Shown: positions 1-5,222, counted from the stretch's first letter. The stretch: DNA of 15,165 nt from an uncultured Lachnospiraceae bacterium (GCA_947589175.1 CANPZR010000034.1:1-15165); one strand, 5' to 3'. Numbers and translations are program-made. Notes: generated from the letters alone by a model not told the origin.

Positions 1-40
1 AGTTTCTTAACCTTATTGTGCCTGTTCAATAGCTGCGTAT

Positions 41-232
41 ATGTTGGACATATCGGTAAAAACAATAATGATTGTGTCTAAACAAGCCACTTTTGCGGAA
101 AAGGATTCAGAATTGATAAAGAAGATAGAAACATACCAAAGGACGCAACAGCTTCCATCATTTATTGAAGCCGTTAGATCCCTTTGTAAAAAAGGATTGC
201 AGATCAATGAACTTATTAATCAAAAAAGATAG
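41..232 (+). CDS. Small ribbon-helix-helix-like hypothetical protein
   Basis: A 63-codon frame rich in charged helix-forming residues. The section with KDSELIKKIETYQ, then LPSFIEAVRSLCKKGL, resembles small ribbon-helix-helix-type proteins of Clostridia mobile elements, but no function is assigned. The start is uncertain. ATG 41 follows an in-frame stop at 8-10, and ATG 68 (beginning MIVSKQATF) would give a more usual N-terminus. Neither start has a clear Shine-Dalgarno sequence, so the gene may be a decayed or 5'-rearranged copy. The opposite strand also carries a frame of similar size, but it lacks recognisable composition and I treat it as a shadow. Family resemblance is from memory. Confidence 0.5.
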   Translation: MLDISVKTIMIVSKQATFAEKDSELIKKIETYQRTQQLPSFIEAVRSLCKKGLQINELINQKR

Positions 233-370
233 TAAGTACTAAATAAGAAAATATATAATCCTAATGACTTTTGCATACTCACTTAATGAAGATTTGTTTA
301 CCATAAATGCAGACAACGTTATAGGGTTAGATTTACAACACAAAAATTAATAATGGAGGCGCTGTAAAAG

Positions 371-811
371 ATGAATAAAAAAACAATAGGTAATAAAACT
401 AAAGGCACTACAAAAATAATAGAGCTATTTCTTTTAATTATGCTCTTGTTGATTAGCATGAGCGGGTGTGGAAAGGCCTCTGAATCTTCTGAGACTCCTG
501 AGTCTCCTGAGCTTTCCGAGCTTCCCGAACCATCAGGTAAGTATTATAGCGAAACATTTGATGGAGCATATTTTGAATTTGATGGTAAATCTACATGTTA
601 CTTATATATCGGAGATGGAGAGGGACATGCGAAATATAAATATGTAGCTAACAAAGAAGATGTACGTGAACATCTGGATAATGATGGCAATATTCACAAA
701 GCATACGTTATTTATATTTCTGATATAAACAGTAACGCCTCACGCAGGTTACTTTTCGACACTTATGATGACGTTATATTTGAAACTGATTATGGACTAT
801 TTAGTAAATAG
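371..811 (+). CDS. Putative lipoprotein of unknown function
   Basis: 146 residues. A basic N-terminus (MNKKTIGNKTKGTTK) is followed by a hydrophobic stretch at about 17-30 and a lipobox M-S-G-C with the lipidated cysteine at residue 33, so the protein should be exported and anchored on the outer face of the membrane by Lgt/Lsp processing. Residues 34-55 form a low-complexity Ser/Glu/Pro linker with repeated (S/T)PE-type units. The remainder is a roughly 90-residue soluble domain rich in Tyr, Asp and Phe that I do not recognise. GGAGG at 355-359 sits 11 bases before the ATG and fixes the start. The SHOCT membrane gene follows 136 bp downstream in the same direction, so the two could be co-transcribed. 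Confidence 0.75.
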   Translation: MNKKTIGNKTKGTTKIIELFLLIMLLLISMSGCGKASESSETPESPELSELPEPSGKYYSETFDGAYFEFDGKSTCYLYIGDGEGHAKYKYVANKEDVREHLDNDGNIHKAYVIYISDINSNASRRLLFDTYDDVIFETDYGLFSK

Positions 812-947
812 ACAATGCTGTCATAATATATGGAGAAGAAAAGAGCATTTGTGCATTATGAAGAAAATAATTATTAGCGGCGAGATAGTGCATGCCAATA
901 AAAAATAAGAAGTATTAACAATTTAAACATAAGGAGGTTTCGGTATA

Positions 948-1544
948 ATGGAAAAGGAAGAAGTTTTAGTTAGAAGCAGACGGTCGTTGCCAATCATCCC
1001 AGTAGCACTTATTGCTATTGGGATATGTAGCATTATTATAGCATTTGTAGCTATAGGAGAGGGTAGTCACTATACTATCTATAGTCATGAGCCGTACTGG
1101 GATGACGAAGATTATATGATAATATCTGTATGCTTTGCAGTTTTGATAATTGGTATAGTATTTTATATTTATTCAGGAAGATGTTTTATGGTTGTGACAG
1201 ATAGGAGAGTATATGGGAAAGTAGCCTTTGGCGCACAAATTGATTTACCATTAGATATGGTATCTGCTGTTGGTGTTACAGGAATTATGAAGGGAGTCGT
1301 GGTTGCCACATCTTCTGGAAGAATTAAATTTATGTATGTTGCAAATGCGTCAGAAATTCATGCTGTTATTAATGATTTATTGATAAACAGGCAAGAAAGT
1401 AATAAACATGGTTCAATTAATACAATACAACAAGAAATTAGCGAGGCAGATGAGTTAATGAAGTTTAAGAATCTGCTTGATAACGGAATTATTTCTCAGG
1501 AAGAATTTGAGGCAAAGAAGAAGCAATTATTGGGAATAAAGTAA
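948..1544 (+). CDS. Two-TM membrane protein with C-terminal SHOCT domain
   Basis: 198 residues. Two membrane segments are visible, at about 14-37 (rich in Ile/Ala) and 58-76. They are followed by a soluble beta-rich part (about 78-145, containing TDRRVYG and IDLPLDMVSAVGV) that resembles bacterial PH-like domains. The last 30 residues match the SHOCT pattern (short C-terminal domain): ADELMKFKNLLDNGIISQEE, then F-E-A-K-K-K-Q-L-L. SHOCT tails are typically oligomerisation or interaction modules in membrane or mobile-element proteins; the function of this protein is unknown. AAGGAGG at 931-937, 10 bases before the ATG, is a near-perfect ribosome binding site. The gene ends just before a hairpin terminator. 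Confidence 0.8.
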   Translation: MEKEEVLVRSRRSLPIIPVALIAIGICSIIIAFVAIGEGSHYTIYSHEPYWDDEDYMIISVCFAVLIIGIVFYIYSGRCFMVVTDRRVYGKVAFGAQIDLPLDMVSAVGVTGIMKGVVVATSSGRIKFMYVANASEIHAVINDLLINRQESNKHGSINTIQQEISEADELMKFKNLLDNGIISQEEFEAKKKQLLGIK

Positions 1545-1557
1545 TAGAATATACTTT

Positions 1558-1598
1558 GCGGTAGTGGGGATTTCTAATGACCTGCTGCCGCCTTTTAT
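1558..1598 (+). terminator. Rho-independent terminator after the SHOCT gene
   Basis: GCGGTAG (1558-1564) pairs with CTGCCGC (1585-1591), including one G-U pair, and is followed by CTTTTATTC. It lies 13 bp after the stop of the SHOCT gene and separates it from the duplicated region downstream. Confidence 0.65.
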
Positions 1599-1631
1599 TC
1601 TGATTTACACTGATAAAAGAGCCATAAGTTC

Positions 1632-1892
1632 TTATTTGTCTGTGATAATCCTGTCCGCAATAATTCTATCTGCAATCTGTTCCAAGGACGAGCTTCTCTC
1701 CATGCCGATCAGATCCGGATAAAAGATGTAGTCGCTCAAATTTTCCAACCCCGTATTAACCTCTAAAAATTTGAGCCAATAGTCCATGTCTGCTTCTATT
1801 ATATCTGCATTTTCTTCCATAATAGAAGCCGCTTTTTCAACCAGTTCCATGACTTCTGACATTTTTGATTTATCAATTTCAGGTGTTTTCAT
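1632..1892 (-). CDS. 86-aa conserved protein of unknown function, copy A (internally deleted)
   Basis: Acidic, helix-rich 86-residue protein containing KMSEVMELVEKAASIMEEN and DMDYWLKFLEVNTGLENLSDY. A near-identical copy lies at 3595-3855, and a 166-residue relative at 6369-6869. Compared with the long version, this copy lacks 80 residues between EEN (position 28) and ADII, exactly in frame, so it is best read as an internally deleted derivative. GGAGG lies 6 bases before the ATG (GGAGGCGGAAAATG), so it could still be translated. It sits downstream of an antitoxin-gene tail, just as the long copy sits downstream of hicB. No domain family is recognised. Confidence 0.6.
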   Translation of the reverse strand: MKTPEIDKSKMSEVMELVEKAASIMEENADIIEADMDYWLKFLEVNTGLENLSDYIFYPDLIGMERSSSLEQIADRIIADRIITDK

Positions 1893-1956
1893 TTTCCGCC
1901 TCCGATTTCTTGCTGATTAGTTTATCAAAATCTTCGCTTGTTTTTTGCAAAAGAAG

Positions 1957-2069
1957 TCATTCAGTATTCTCCTTCCTGCGCGAATCAGTAATCTAGTCTG
2001 CGACATCTTCCTCTGTAACGAACCCTGCCAGAGACGCCTGTCCTTTCATCTGTTCCTGAAACTTCTGCA
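1957..2069 (-). pseudogene. Antitoxin-like C-terminal tail, copy A (stop codon inside)
   Basis: The minus strand reads QKFQEQMKGQASLAGFVTEE, then DVAD-stop-ITDSRRKENTE-stop. The same tail is open at 3920-4032 and 5088-5222, where the internal stop TAG is TGG (Trp). The pattern (AMQKFQEQMKGQA, then a Gly, EEDV and a basic end) resembles the C-terminal tail of small SpoVT/AbrB (MazE-like) antitoxins in Clostridia. This is from memory, so the family is tentative. The N-terminal DNA-binding part is absent: homology stops at 2069, where unrelated sequence begins. Confidence 0.5.
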
Positions 2070-2074
2070 AGGAG

Positions 2075-2197
2075 CATAAGGACAGTCTGGAGAAGTACCC
2101 TGAAATGAGGGAGCGGATGTATAAGCTGCTGAACGAGGGCAGACAGCAGAATAAAATGCAGAGCAGAGGGAAATGGAGTGAGGAAGAATTGAGGTGA
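2075..2197 (+). pseudogene. C-terminal fragment of an unrecognised protein
   Basis: The plus strand is open for about 40 codons without a credible start: HKDSLEKYPEMRERMYKLLN, then EGRQQNKMQSRGKWSEEELR and a stop at 2195-2197. The composition is that of a real charged, helical protein tail. Block B keeps only the first part (to EMRE at about 4075) because about 70 bp are missing there. The stop overlaps the GTG at 2194 that opens the truncated nuclease frame (GTGA). I do not recognise the parent protein. Confidence 0.4.
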
Positions 2198-2715
2198 AAA
2201 TTTCACAAAAAATTCAGTTTTCAAAAGGTATTATCCAATGTATAATAAAACCAGGCGATGATACAGAGGATATTCCAGACAGTTATGTTATTTTTATAAC
2301 TGAAAATGATGTAATGAAAGGTAATCAGCCGATATATCTAGTAGAGCGGTATGTTACGATCGGGGAAAATAAAGTATTGTTTGGTGACGGTTCGCATATC
2401 CTATATGTGAATGGCAAATACAGGGGCGATGATGAAGTCGGTAAGTTAATGCACGATTTTTCATGCACCAACCCTGATGATATGAATTATGAAGTGCTTG
2501 CTAAGAAAGCAAGATATTTCAAGCAGGATGAGAAAGGAGTGGCGGCTATGTGTAAAATTATGGAAGATATGAGGAATGAAAAAGAAAAAGAAGTTAGAAT
2601 AGATAATGCGCTCCGCATGATTAAGGACGGAGAATTGCCATTAGAAAAAATAGCATTGTATTCTGGCTTATCAGTTGATGAAGTTAAGGGGTTAGCAACA
2701 CCAGTTATGGCGTAG
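2194..2715 (+). pseudogene. N-terminally truncated PD-(D/E)XK transposase/Rpn-like gene, copy A
   Basis: The frame is open for 173 codons from GTG 2194. Residues from about 20 (GDDTEDIPDSYVIFITEND) to MEDMRNE match the intact paralogue at 4167-4997 almost base for base; I find about two differences over some 330 bp. The first 19 codons are former upstream non-coding sequence. The catalytic half, including the Asp and Glu-x-Gln of the PD-(D/E)XK fold, is missing through a deletion of about 359 bp. After MRNE the C-terminus is unrelated in sequence to the paralogue but of the same style: a KEKE linker, then a helical LPLEKIALYSGLSVDEVKGL segment. The promoter-like element of the paralogue is kept. 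It could be plain debris or a translated nuclease-free fragment. Confidence 0.65.
2218..2246 (+). promoter_or_regulatory. Promoter-like element retained by the truncated nuclease gene
   Basis: TTTTCA (2218-2223), 17 bp, TATAAT (2241-2246). It is the same element found upstream of the intact copy at 4112-4140. In block A the deletion joins it directly to the middle of the coding region, so a transcript from it would begin near 2253, inside the truncated frame. Confidence 0.4.
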
Positions 2716-2748
2716 CAAGAAATTTAATAATTTTATAACAGCGTAAAG

Positions 2749-2787
2749 GCGCATGGAAACAGTAAAATGTAAATCATGCGCTTTTTT
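2749..2787 (+). terminator. Terminator of the block A nuclease gene
   Basis: GCGCATG (2749-2755) pairs with CATGCGC (2775-2781), followed by six T. The same hairpin closes the block B copy at 5036-5073, so it belongs to the gene's 3' end. Confidence 0.65.
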
Positions 2788-2806
2788 GCGTTCAAAGGGG
2801 AGGAAC

Positions 2807-3145
2807 ATGAGCGACAACATTCAGGCCAACACCGCAGGGCAGATGCCGTCCTGCTTGCAGCATCAGATTGAAAAGACAAGATATTTGATAGAGGTACACT
2901 TTTCAGACACCAGCGCCCAGAGCGTGGAGGACAGGCTGAAACATGTCATTCTCCATGATTTAGAGCATGGGAAACGGGGCAGTCAGGGAAAAAATATTCA
3001 CGCAAGCTACTCCTGCATGATGATTTGCACCGCAAGGATATACCAAAAAATGAAACAGGTGGATATACGATTATCGATCCTAAGGTGCAGCGAAATTAAT
3101 TTGGAGAGAAATGTATATTGCAATCTAGAATTGCATATGCTATAA
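2807..3145 (+). CDS. TnpW-like transposon-encoded small protein (C-terminus probably altered)
   Basis: From ATG 2807 (after GGGGAGG at 2797-2803) the protein begins MSDNIQANTAGQMPSCLQHQ. It then reads IEKTRYLIEVHFSDTSAQSVEDRLKHVILHD with spacing typical of the TnpW-like proteins of Tn4451-type and related mobilisable elements: a short polar N-terminus, a beta-hairpin with V-H-F-S-(D/E)-T, and a helix ending in a basic patch. Such proteins are normally about 60-75 residues. Here the frame runs to 112 residues, and residues after about KRGSQGKN look non-native, because another frame there reads LHRKDIPKNETGGYTIIDP. The stretch is probably a fusion with another gene remnant. An earlier ATG at 2753 lies inside the terminator hairpin and is rejected. 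Molecular role unknown. Confidence 0.5.
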   Translation: MSDNIQANTAGQMPSCLQHQIEKTRYLIEVHFSDTSAQSVEDRLKHVILHDLEHGKRGSQGKNIHASYSCMMICTARIYQKMKQVDIRLSILRCSEINLERNVYCNLELHML

Positions 3146-3146
3146 T
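3118..3146 (+). promoter_or_regulatory. Promoter of the predicted antisense (antitoxin) RNA
   Basis: TTGCAA (3118-3123), exactly 17 bp, TATAAT (3141-3146). This is one of the best sigma-A-type promoters in the window, yet no protein gene follows on the plus strand before the terminator at 3194-3229. It therefore predicts a short untranslated RNA. Confidence 0.65.
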
Positions 3147-3157
3147 GCCAATAGGCA

Positions 3158-3185
3158 AAAAAAGTTATAATGTTCCATGTGAACA
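3158..3185 (+). repeat. Direct repeats b and a, antitoxin-RNA copy
   Basis: AAAAAAGTTATAA (13 bp) and CCATGTGAACA (11 bp), separated by 4 bp. The second copies at 3342-3371 are separated by 6 bp. Having both words in the same order in both places is very unlikely by chance and matches the DRa/DRb organisation of par loci. Confidence 0.75.
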
Positions 3186-3193
3186 AAGAACGA

Positions 3194-3229
3194 AATCCCC
3201 CAACCGTATTCCCGTACAGTTGAGGGATT
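3194..3229. terminator. Shared bidirectional terminator of toxin mRNA and antisense RNA
   Basis: AATCCCCCAACCG (3194-3206) pairs with CAGTTGAGGGATT (3217-3229) around a loop of about 10 nt. On the plus strand it is followed by CTTCTTTTCTTTT, and on the minus strand by TTCGTTCTTTG, so it can end transcripts from both sides. Convergent genes with a shared terminator are typical of par/Fst loci. Confidence 0.65.
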
Positions 3230-3265
3230 CTTCTTTTCTTTTATAGTGGCAAAGCACCCACTAGG

Positions 3266-3364
3266 CTATTCGTTGTCCTTACGGTCACTATCTAACCATT
3301 TGATGATGTAGTGGCAGGCTACACCAGCCGCAACAGCGACTAAAAAAGTTATAACGCACTCCAT
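3266..3364 (-). CDS. Small hydrophobic peptide, Fst/par-like type I toxin
   Basis: A 32-residue peptide: MECV, a hydrophobic helix ITFLVAVAAGVACHYII (5-21), then KWLDSDRKDNE. A single membrane helix followed by a Trp/Leu/Asp motif and a charged tail is the layout of Fst-family and related type I toxins (about 30-35 residues), which insert into the inner membrane. AGGAGGAGGTG immediately upstream (complement of 3370-3380) is an unusually strong ribosome binding site. A promoter with an extended -10 lies 40 nt further upstream. A short hairpin TAGTGG/CCACTA (3244-3263) and the shared terminator follow the stop. A convergent small RNA with repeats complementary to the start region supports the toxin reading. 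Membrane toxicity is inferred. Confidence 0.7.
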   Translation of the reverse strand: MECVITFLVAVAAGVACHYIIKWLDSDRKDNE

Positions 3365-3371
3365 GTGAACA
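3342..3371 (+). repeat. Direct repeats b and a, toxin-gene copy
   Basis: AAAAAAGTTATAA (3342-3354) and CCATGTGAACA (3361-3371), the partners of 3158-3185. On the toxin mRNA (minus strand) these words cover codons about 4-8, the start codon, and the bases between it and the ribosome binding site. Pairing with the antisense RNA would block initiation. Confidence 0.75.
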
Positions 3372-3410
3372 CCTCCTCCTGTTGCCAGGTATCGGTAGGA
3401 CAACATAGAA

Positions 3411-3419
3411 ATTATATCA
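3411..3419 (-). promoter_or_regulatory. Toxin-mRNA promoter (extended -10)
   Basis: The minus strand reads TGATATAAT, an extended -10 (TGnTATAAT), with a weak -35 (TCGAAT) 17 bp upstream. Transcription would begin near 3404, giving a leader of about 40 nt before the toxin ATG. A degenerate copy of this region lies at 6326-6367. Confidence 0.5.
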
Positions 3420-3565
3420 TAACTTTTCAAGAAATTCGACATTTTTTTACTTTGTCTTCAAACACTCCATATCATGTTCGACCGATAGCGCAAGGATTCC
3501 AAATTCATATGAATAATGTTGGCTTCCACGACATTTCCCCGGTCAGGTAGCGGTAAAACAGGTCC
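3420..3565. other. Intergenic stretch with no recognised gene
   Basis: Between the toxin promoter and block B. The minus strand is open for about 30 codons (PLPDRGNVVEANIIHMNLES and on, ending WSV-stop), but there is no start site or recognisable family. I see no other structure here. Confidence 0.3.
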
Positions 3566-3594
3566 ATTTACACAGATAAAAGAGTCATAAGTTC

Positions 3595-3855
3595 TTATTT
3601 ATCTGTGATAATCCTGTCCGCAATAATTCTATCTGCAATCTGTTCCAAGGATGAGCTTCGCTCCATGCCAATCAGATCCGGATAAAAGATGTAGTCGCTC
3701 ACATTTTCCAACCCTGTATTGACCTCTAAAAATTTGAGCCAATAGTCCATGTCTGCATCTATTATATCTACATTTTCTTCCATAATGGAAGCCGCTTTTT
3801 CAATCAGTTCCATGACTTCTGACATTTTTGATTCATCAATTTCTGGTGCTTTCAT
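3595..3855 (-). CDS. 86-aa conserved protein of unknown function, copy B (internally deleted)
   Basis: 86 residues, differing from copy A at a handful of positions (KAPEIDESK instead of KTPEIDKSK, VDIIDAD instead of ADIIEAD). It carries exactly the same 80-codon internal deletion relative to the 166-residue gene at 6369-6869, so the deletion pre-dates the duplication of blocks A and B. The ribosome binding site GGAGG is kept 6 bases from the ATG. The reading frame survived in both copies, which argues weakly that the short product is tolerated or used. Role unknown. Confidence 0.6.
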   Translation of the reverse strand: MKAPEIDESKMSEVMELIEKAASIMEENVDIIDADMDYWLKFLEVNTGLENVSDYIFYPDLIGMERSSSLEQIADRIIADRIITDK

Positions 3856-3919
3856 TTTCCGCCTCCGATTTCTTGTTGATTAGTATATCAAAATCTTCGC
3901 TTGTTTTTTGCAAAAGAAG

Positions 3920-4032
3920 TCATTCAGTATTCTCCTTCCTGCGCGAATCAGTAATCCAGTCAGCGACATCTTCCTCTGTAACGAACCCGGCCAGAGACGC
4001 CTGTCCTTTCATCTGTTCCTGAAACTTCTGCA
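3920..4032 (-). pseudogene. Antitoxin-like C-terminal tail, copy B
   Basis: Open minus-strand tail reading QKFQEQMKGQASLAGFVTEE, then DVADWITDSRRKENTE-stop. The Trp codon is intact, unlike copy A. Everything upstream of 4032 is foreign: it is the same HKDSLEKYPEMRE fragment as in block A. The antitoxin is therefore headless here and has no start of its own. Confidence 0.5.
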
Positions 4033-4111
4033 AGGATCATAAGGACAGTCTGGAGAAGTACCCTGAAATGAGGGAGGACGAATGGATGTGAAAATTTCAC
4101 AAAAAATTCAG

Positions 4112-4140
4112 TTTTCAAAAGGTATTATCCGATGTATAAT
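4112..4140 (+). promoter_or_regulatory. Promoter of the intact nuclease gene
   Basis: TTTTCA (4112-4117), 17 bp, TATAAT (4135-4140). The start codon lies about 20 nt after the expected transcription start, with AAGGTGAT between them. Confidence 0.5.
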
Positions 4141-4166
4141 AAAAGCAGCGAAAGAAGGTGATATTG

Positions 4167-4997
4167 TTGAATACAACGGAGCAAATACATCTGGAGGATT
4201 TAGAGCGTTTGAAATCACTCCGGTATATGGACGATGATTTTATGACTGTCTGCCTTGCAGATAATTTTGAGGGTGTGGAACTGATATTGCAGATTGTTTT
4301 AGGAAAAAGGAACATAAAAGTCAAGTCAGTCCGGACGCAGGAACCGTTAAAGAATCTACAGGGGCGCTCCGCAACCTTGGATGTTCATGCGGTTGACAGT
4401 GACAACAAGGAATTTGACGTGGAAATTCAAAGGAAAGACGCAGGGGCAGGCGCAAAAAGGGCAAGGCACAACAGTAGCCTGCTGGATGCGCATATATTAA
4501 AAGCAGGCGATGATACAGAGGATATTCCAGACAGTTATGTTATTTTTATAACTGAAAATGATGTAATGAAAGGTAATCAGCCGATATATCTAGTAGAGCG
4601 GTATGTTACGATCGGGGAAAATAAAGTATTGTTTGGTGACGGTTCGCATATCCTATATGTGAATGGCAAATACAGGGGCGATGATGAAGTCGGTAAGTTA
4701 ATGCACGATTTTTCATGCACCAACCCTGATGATATGAATTATGAAGTGCTTGCTAAGAAAGCAAGGTATTTCAAGCAGGATGAGAAAGGAGTGGCGGCTA
4801 TGTGTAAAATTATGGAAGATATGAGGAATGAAGCGGCACAAAAAGCGGCACAAGAAGCGGAGCAAAATAAAGCAAAGAAGACAGCAGTACATTTAATAAA
4901 GTTAGGTAAAATGACTTTAGAGGAAATAGCAGAAGCTACGGAATTATCCCTTGATGTAGTGAAGGAGTTAGAAAACCAATCAATGCAGTTGGCATAA
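4167..4997 (+). CDS. PD-(D/E)XK nuclease family transposase (Rpn-like), intact copy
   Basis: About 276 residues. The layout matches the PD-(D/E)XK 'Rpn family recombination-promoting nuclease/putative transposase' group (PDDEXK_2 type). The N-terminus reads LERLKSLRYMDDDFMTVCLA; the nuclease core has Asp72 (TLDVHA) and Glu86-x-Gln88 (DVEIQRKD), the E-x-Q form of the motif; a conserved middle region holds DSYVIFITENDV, FGDGSHILYVNG and GKLMHDFSC; then come CKIMEDMRNE, an Ala/Glu/Lys coil, and a small helical domain (MTLEEIAEATELSLDVVKEL). Family members are RecA-independent recombination nucleases. TTG 4167 is chosen because AAGGTGAT (4155-4162) sits correctly before it; GTG 4158 or TTG 4164 are alternatives. 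A hairpin terminator follows. Confidence 0.8.
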   Translation: MNTTEQIHLEDLERLKSLRYMDDDFMTVCLADNFEGVELILQIVLGKRNIKVKSVRTQEPLKNLQGRSATLDVHAVDSDNKEFDVEIQRKDAGAGAKRARHNSSLLDAHILKAGDDTEDIPDSYVIFITENDVMKGNQPIYLVERYVTIGENKVLFGDGSHILYVNGKYRGDDEVGKLMHDFSCTNPDDMNYEVLAKKARYFKQDEKGVAAMCKIMEDMRNEAAQKAAQEAEQNKAKKTAVHLIKLGKMTLEEIAEATELSLDVVKELENQSMQLA

Positions 4998-5035
4998 CTA
5001 ATATCACAATTTCATATCAAAACAACAGCGTAAAG

Positions 5036-5073
5036 GCGCATGGACGCAGTAAAATATAAACCATGCGCTTTTT
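5036..5073 (+). terminator. Terminator of the block B nuclease gene
   Basis: GCGCATGG (5036-5043) pairs perfectly with CCATGCGC (5061-5068), followed by five T. It is homologous to the terminator at 2749-2787. Confidence 0.7.
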
Positions 5074-5087
5074 GCGTTCAAAAGAAG

Positions 5088-5222
5088 TCATTCCGTATTC
5101 TCCTCCCTGCGCGAATCAGTAATCCAGTCAGCGACATCTTCCTCTGTAACGAACCCTGCCAGAGACGCCTGTCCTTTCATCTGTTCCTGAAACTTCTGCA
5201 TAGCATAAATATACTTCTTCAT
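5088..5222 (-). pseudogene. Antitoxin-like tail, copy 3 (longest version)
   Basis: From ATG 5222 the minus strand encodes 44 residues: MKKYIYAMQKFQEQMKGQAS, then LAGFVTEEDVADWITDSRREENTE. This is the third copy of the tail in blocks A and B and the only one with sequence beyond QKF. Upstream, a different frame reads SSEYYDFLKGKFMLENEEVY and meets this frame near YA-MQKF, which suggests a frameshift in a once longer gene. The tail style resembles AbrB/MazE-type antitoxins, tentatively. No ribosome binding site precedes ATG 5222. Confidence 0.45.

Larger units (their letters stand above)
1603..2790. repeat. Repeat block A (86-aa gene + antitoxin tail + truncated Rpn gene)
   Basis: The block begins at ATTTACACTGATAAAAGAG and ends at the GCGCATG hairpin plus TTTGCGTTCAAA. 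It matches block B (3566-5075) in the same order and orientation, offset by 1963 bp on its left side. Differences are localised: block A lacks about 359 bp of the nuclease gene, block B lacks about 70 bp present at 2086-2180, and the last third of the nuclease gene diverges. There are no terminal inverted repeats or target duplications that I can see, so this looks like a segmental duplication rather than an insertion sequence. Confidence 0.7.
3153..3240 (+). ncRNA. Predicted type I antitoxin RNA (par RNA II-like)
   Basis: Predicted from the promoter at 3118-3146 to the T-rich end of the hairpin at 3194-3229, about 88 nt. It contains AAAAAAGTTATAA (3158-3170) and CCATGTGAACA (3175-3185). Both strings recur in the same orientation at 3342-3354 and 3361-3371, across the start of the toxin gene, which is on the other strand. 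The RNA is therefore complementary in trans to the toxin mRNA's start codon and first codons, and in cis to its 3' hairpin. That dual arrangement is the hallmark of the pAD1 par (fst) antitoxin RNA II. Transcript ends are inferred. Confidence 0.6.
3566..5075. repeat. Repeat block B (86-aa gene + antitoxin tail + intact Rpn gene)
   Basis: Same order and orientation as block A. It starts at CATTTACACAGATAAAAGAG and ends at the GCGCATGG hairpin and TTTTTGCGTTCAAA. Its first 30 bp contain an inverted repeat, ACAGATAAA (3572-3580) and TTTATCTGT (3598-3606), that is degenerate in block A. The right end runs straight into a third antitoxin tail through the shared string CAAAAGAAGTCATTC. Confidence 0.7.

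Noticed and set aside
1946..1992. Tiny frames ending KNKRRF-stop directly after the antitoxin tails and after hicB
   Set aside because: They are only about 11 codons long and follow from shared DNA between the blocks; no other sign of translation.
2753..2806. Earlier ATG for the TnpW-like gene
   Set aside because: This start is inside the terminator hairpin of the nuclease gene, while ATG 2807 has GGGGAGG just upstream.
3365..3550. Plus-strand 61-codon frame upstream of the toxin gene
   Set aside because: It runs antisense to the toxin leader and promoter, has no ribosome binding site, and has no protein-like conservation signs.
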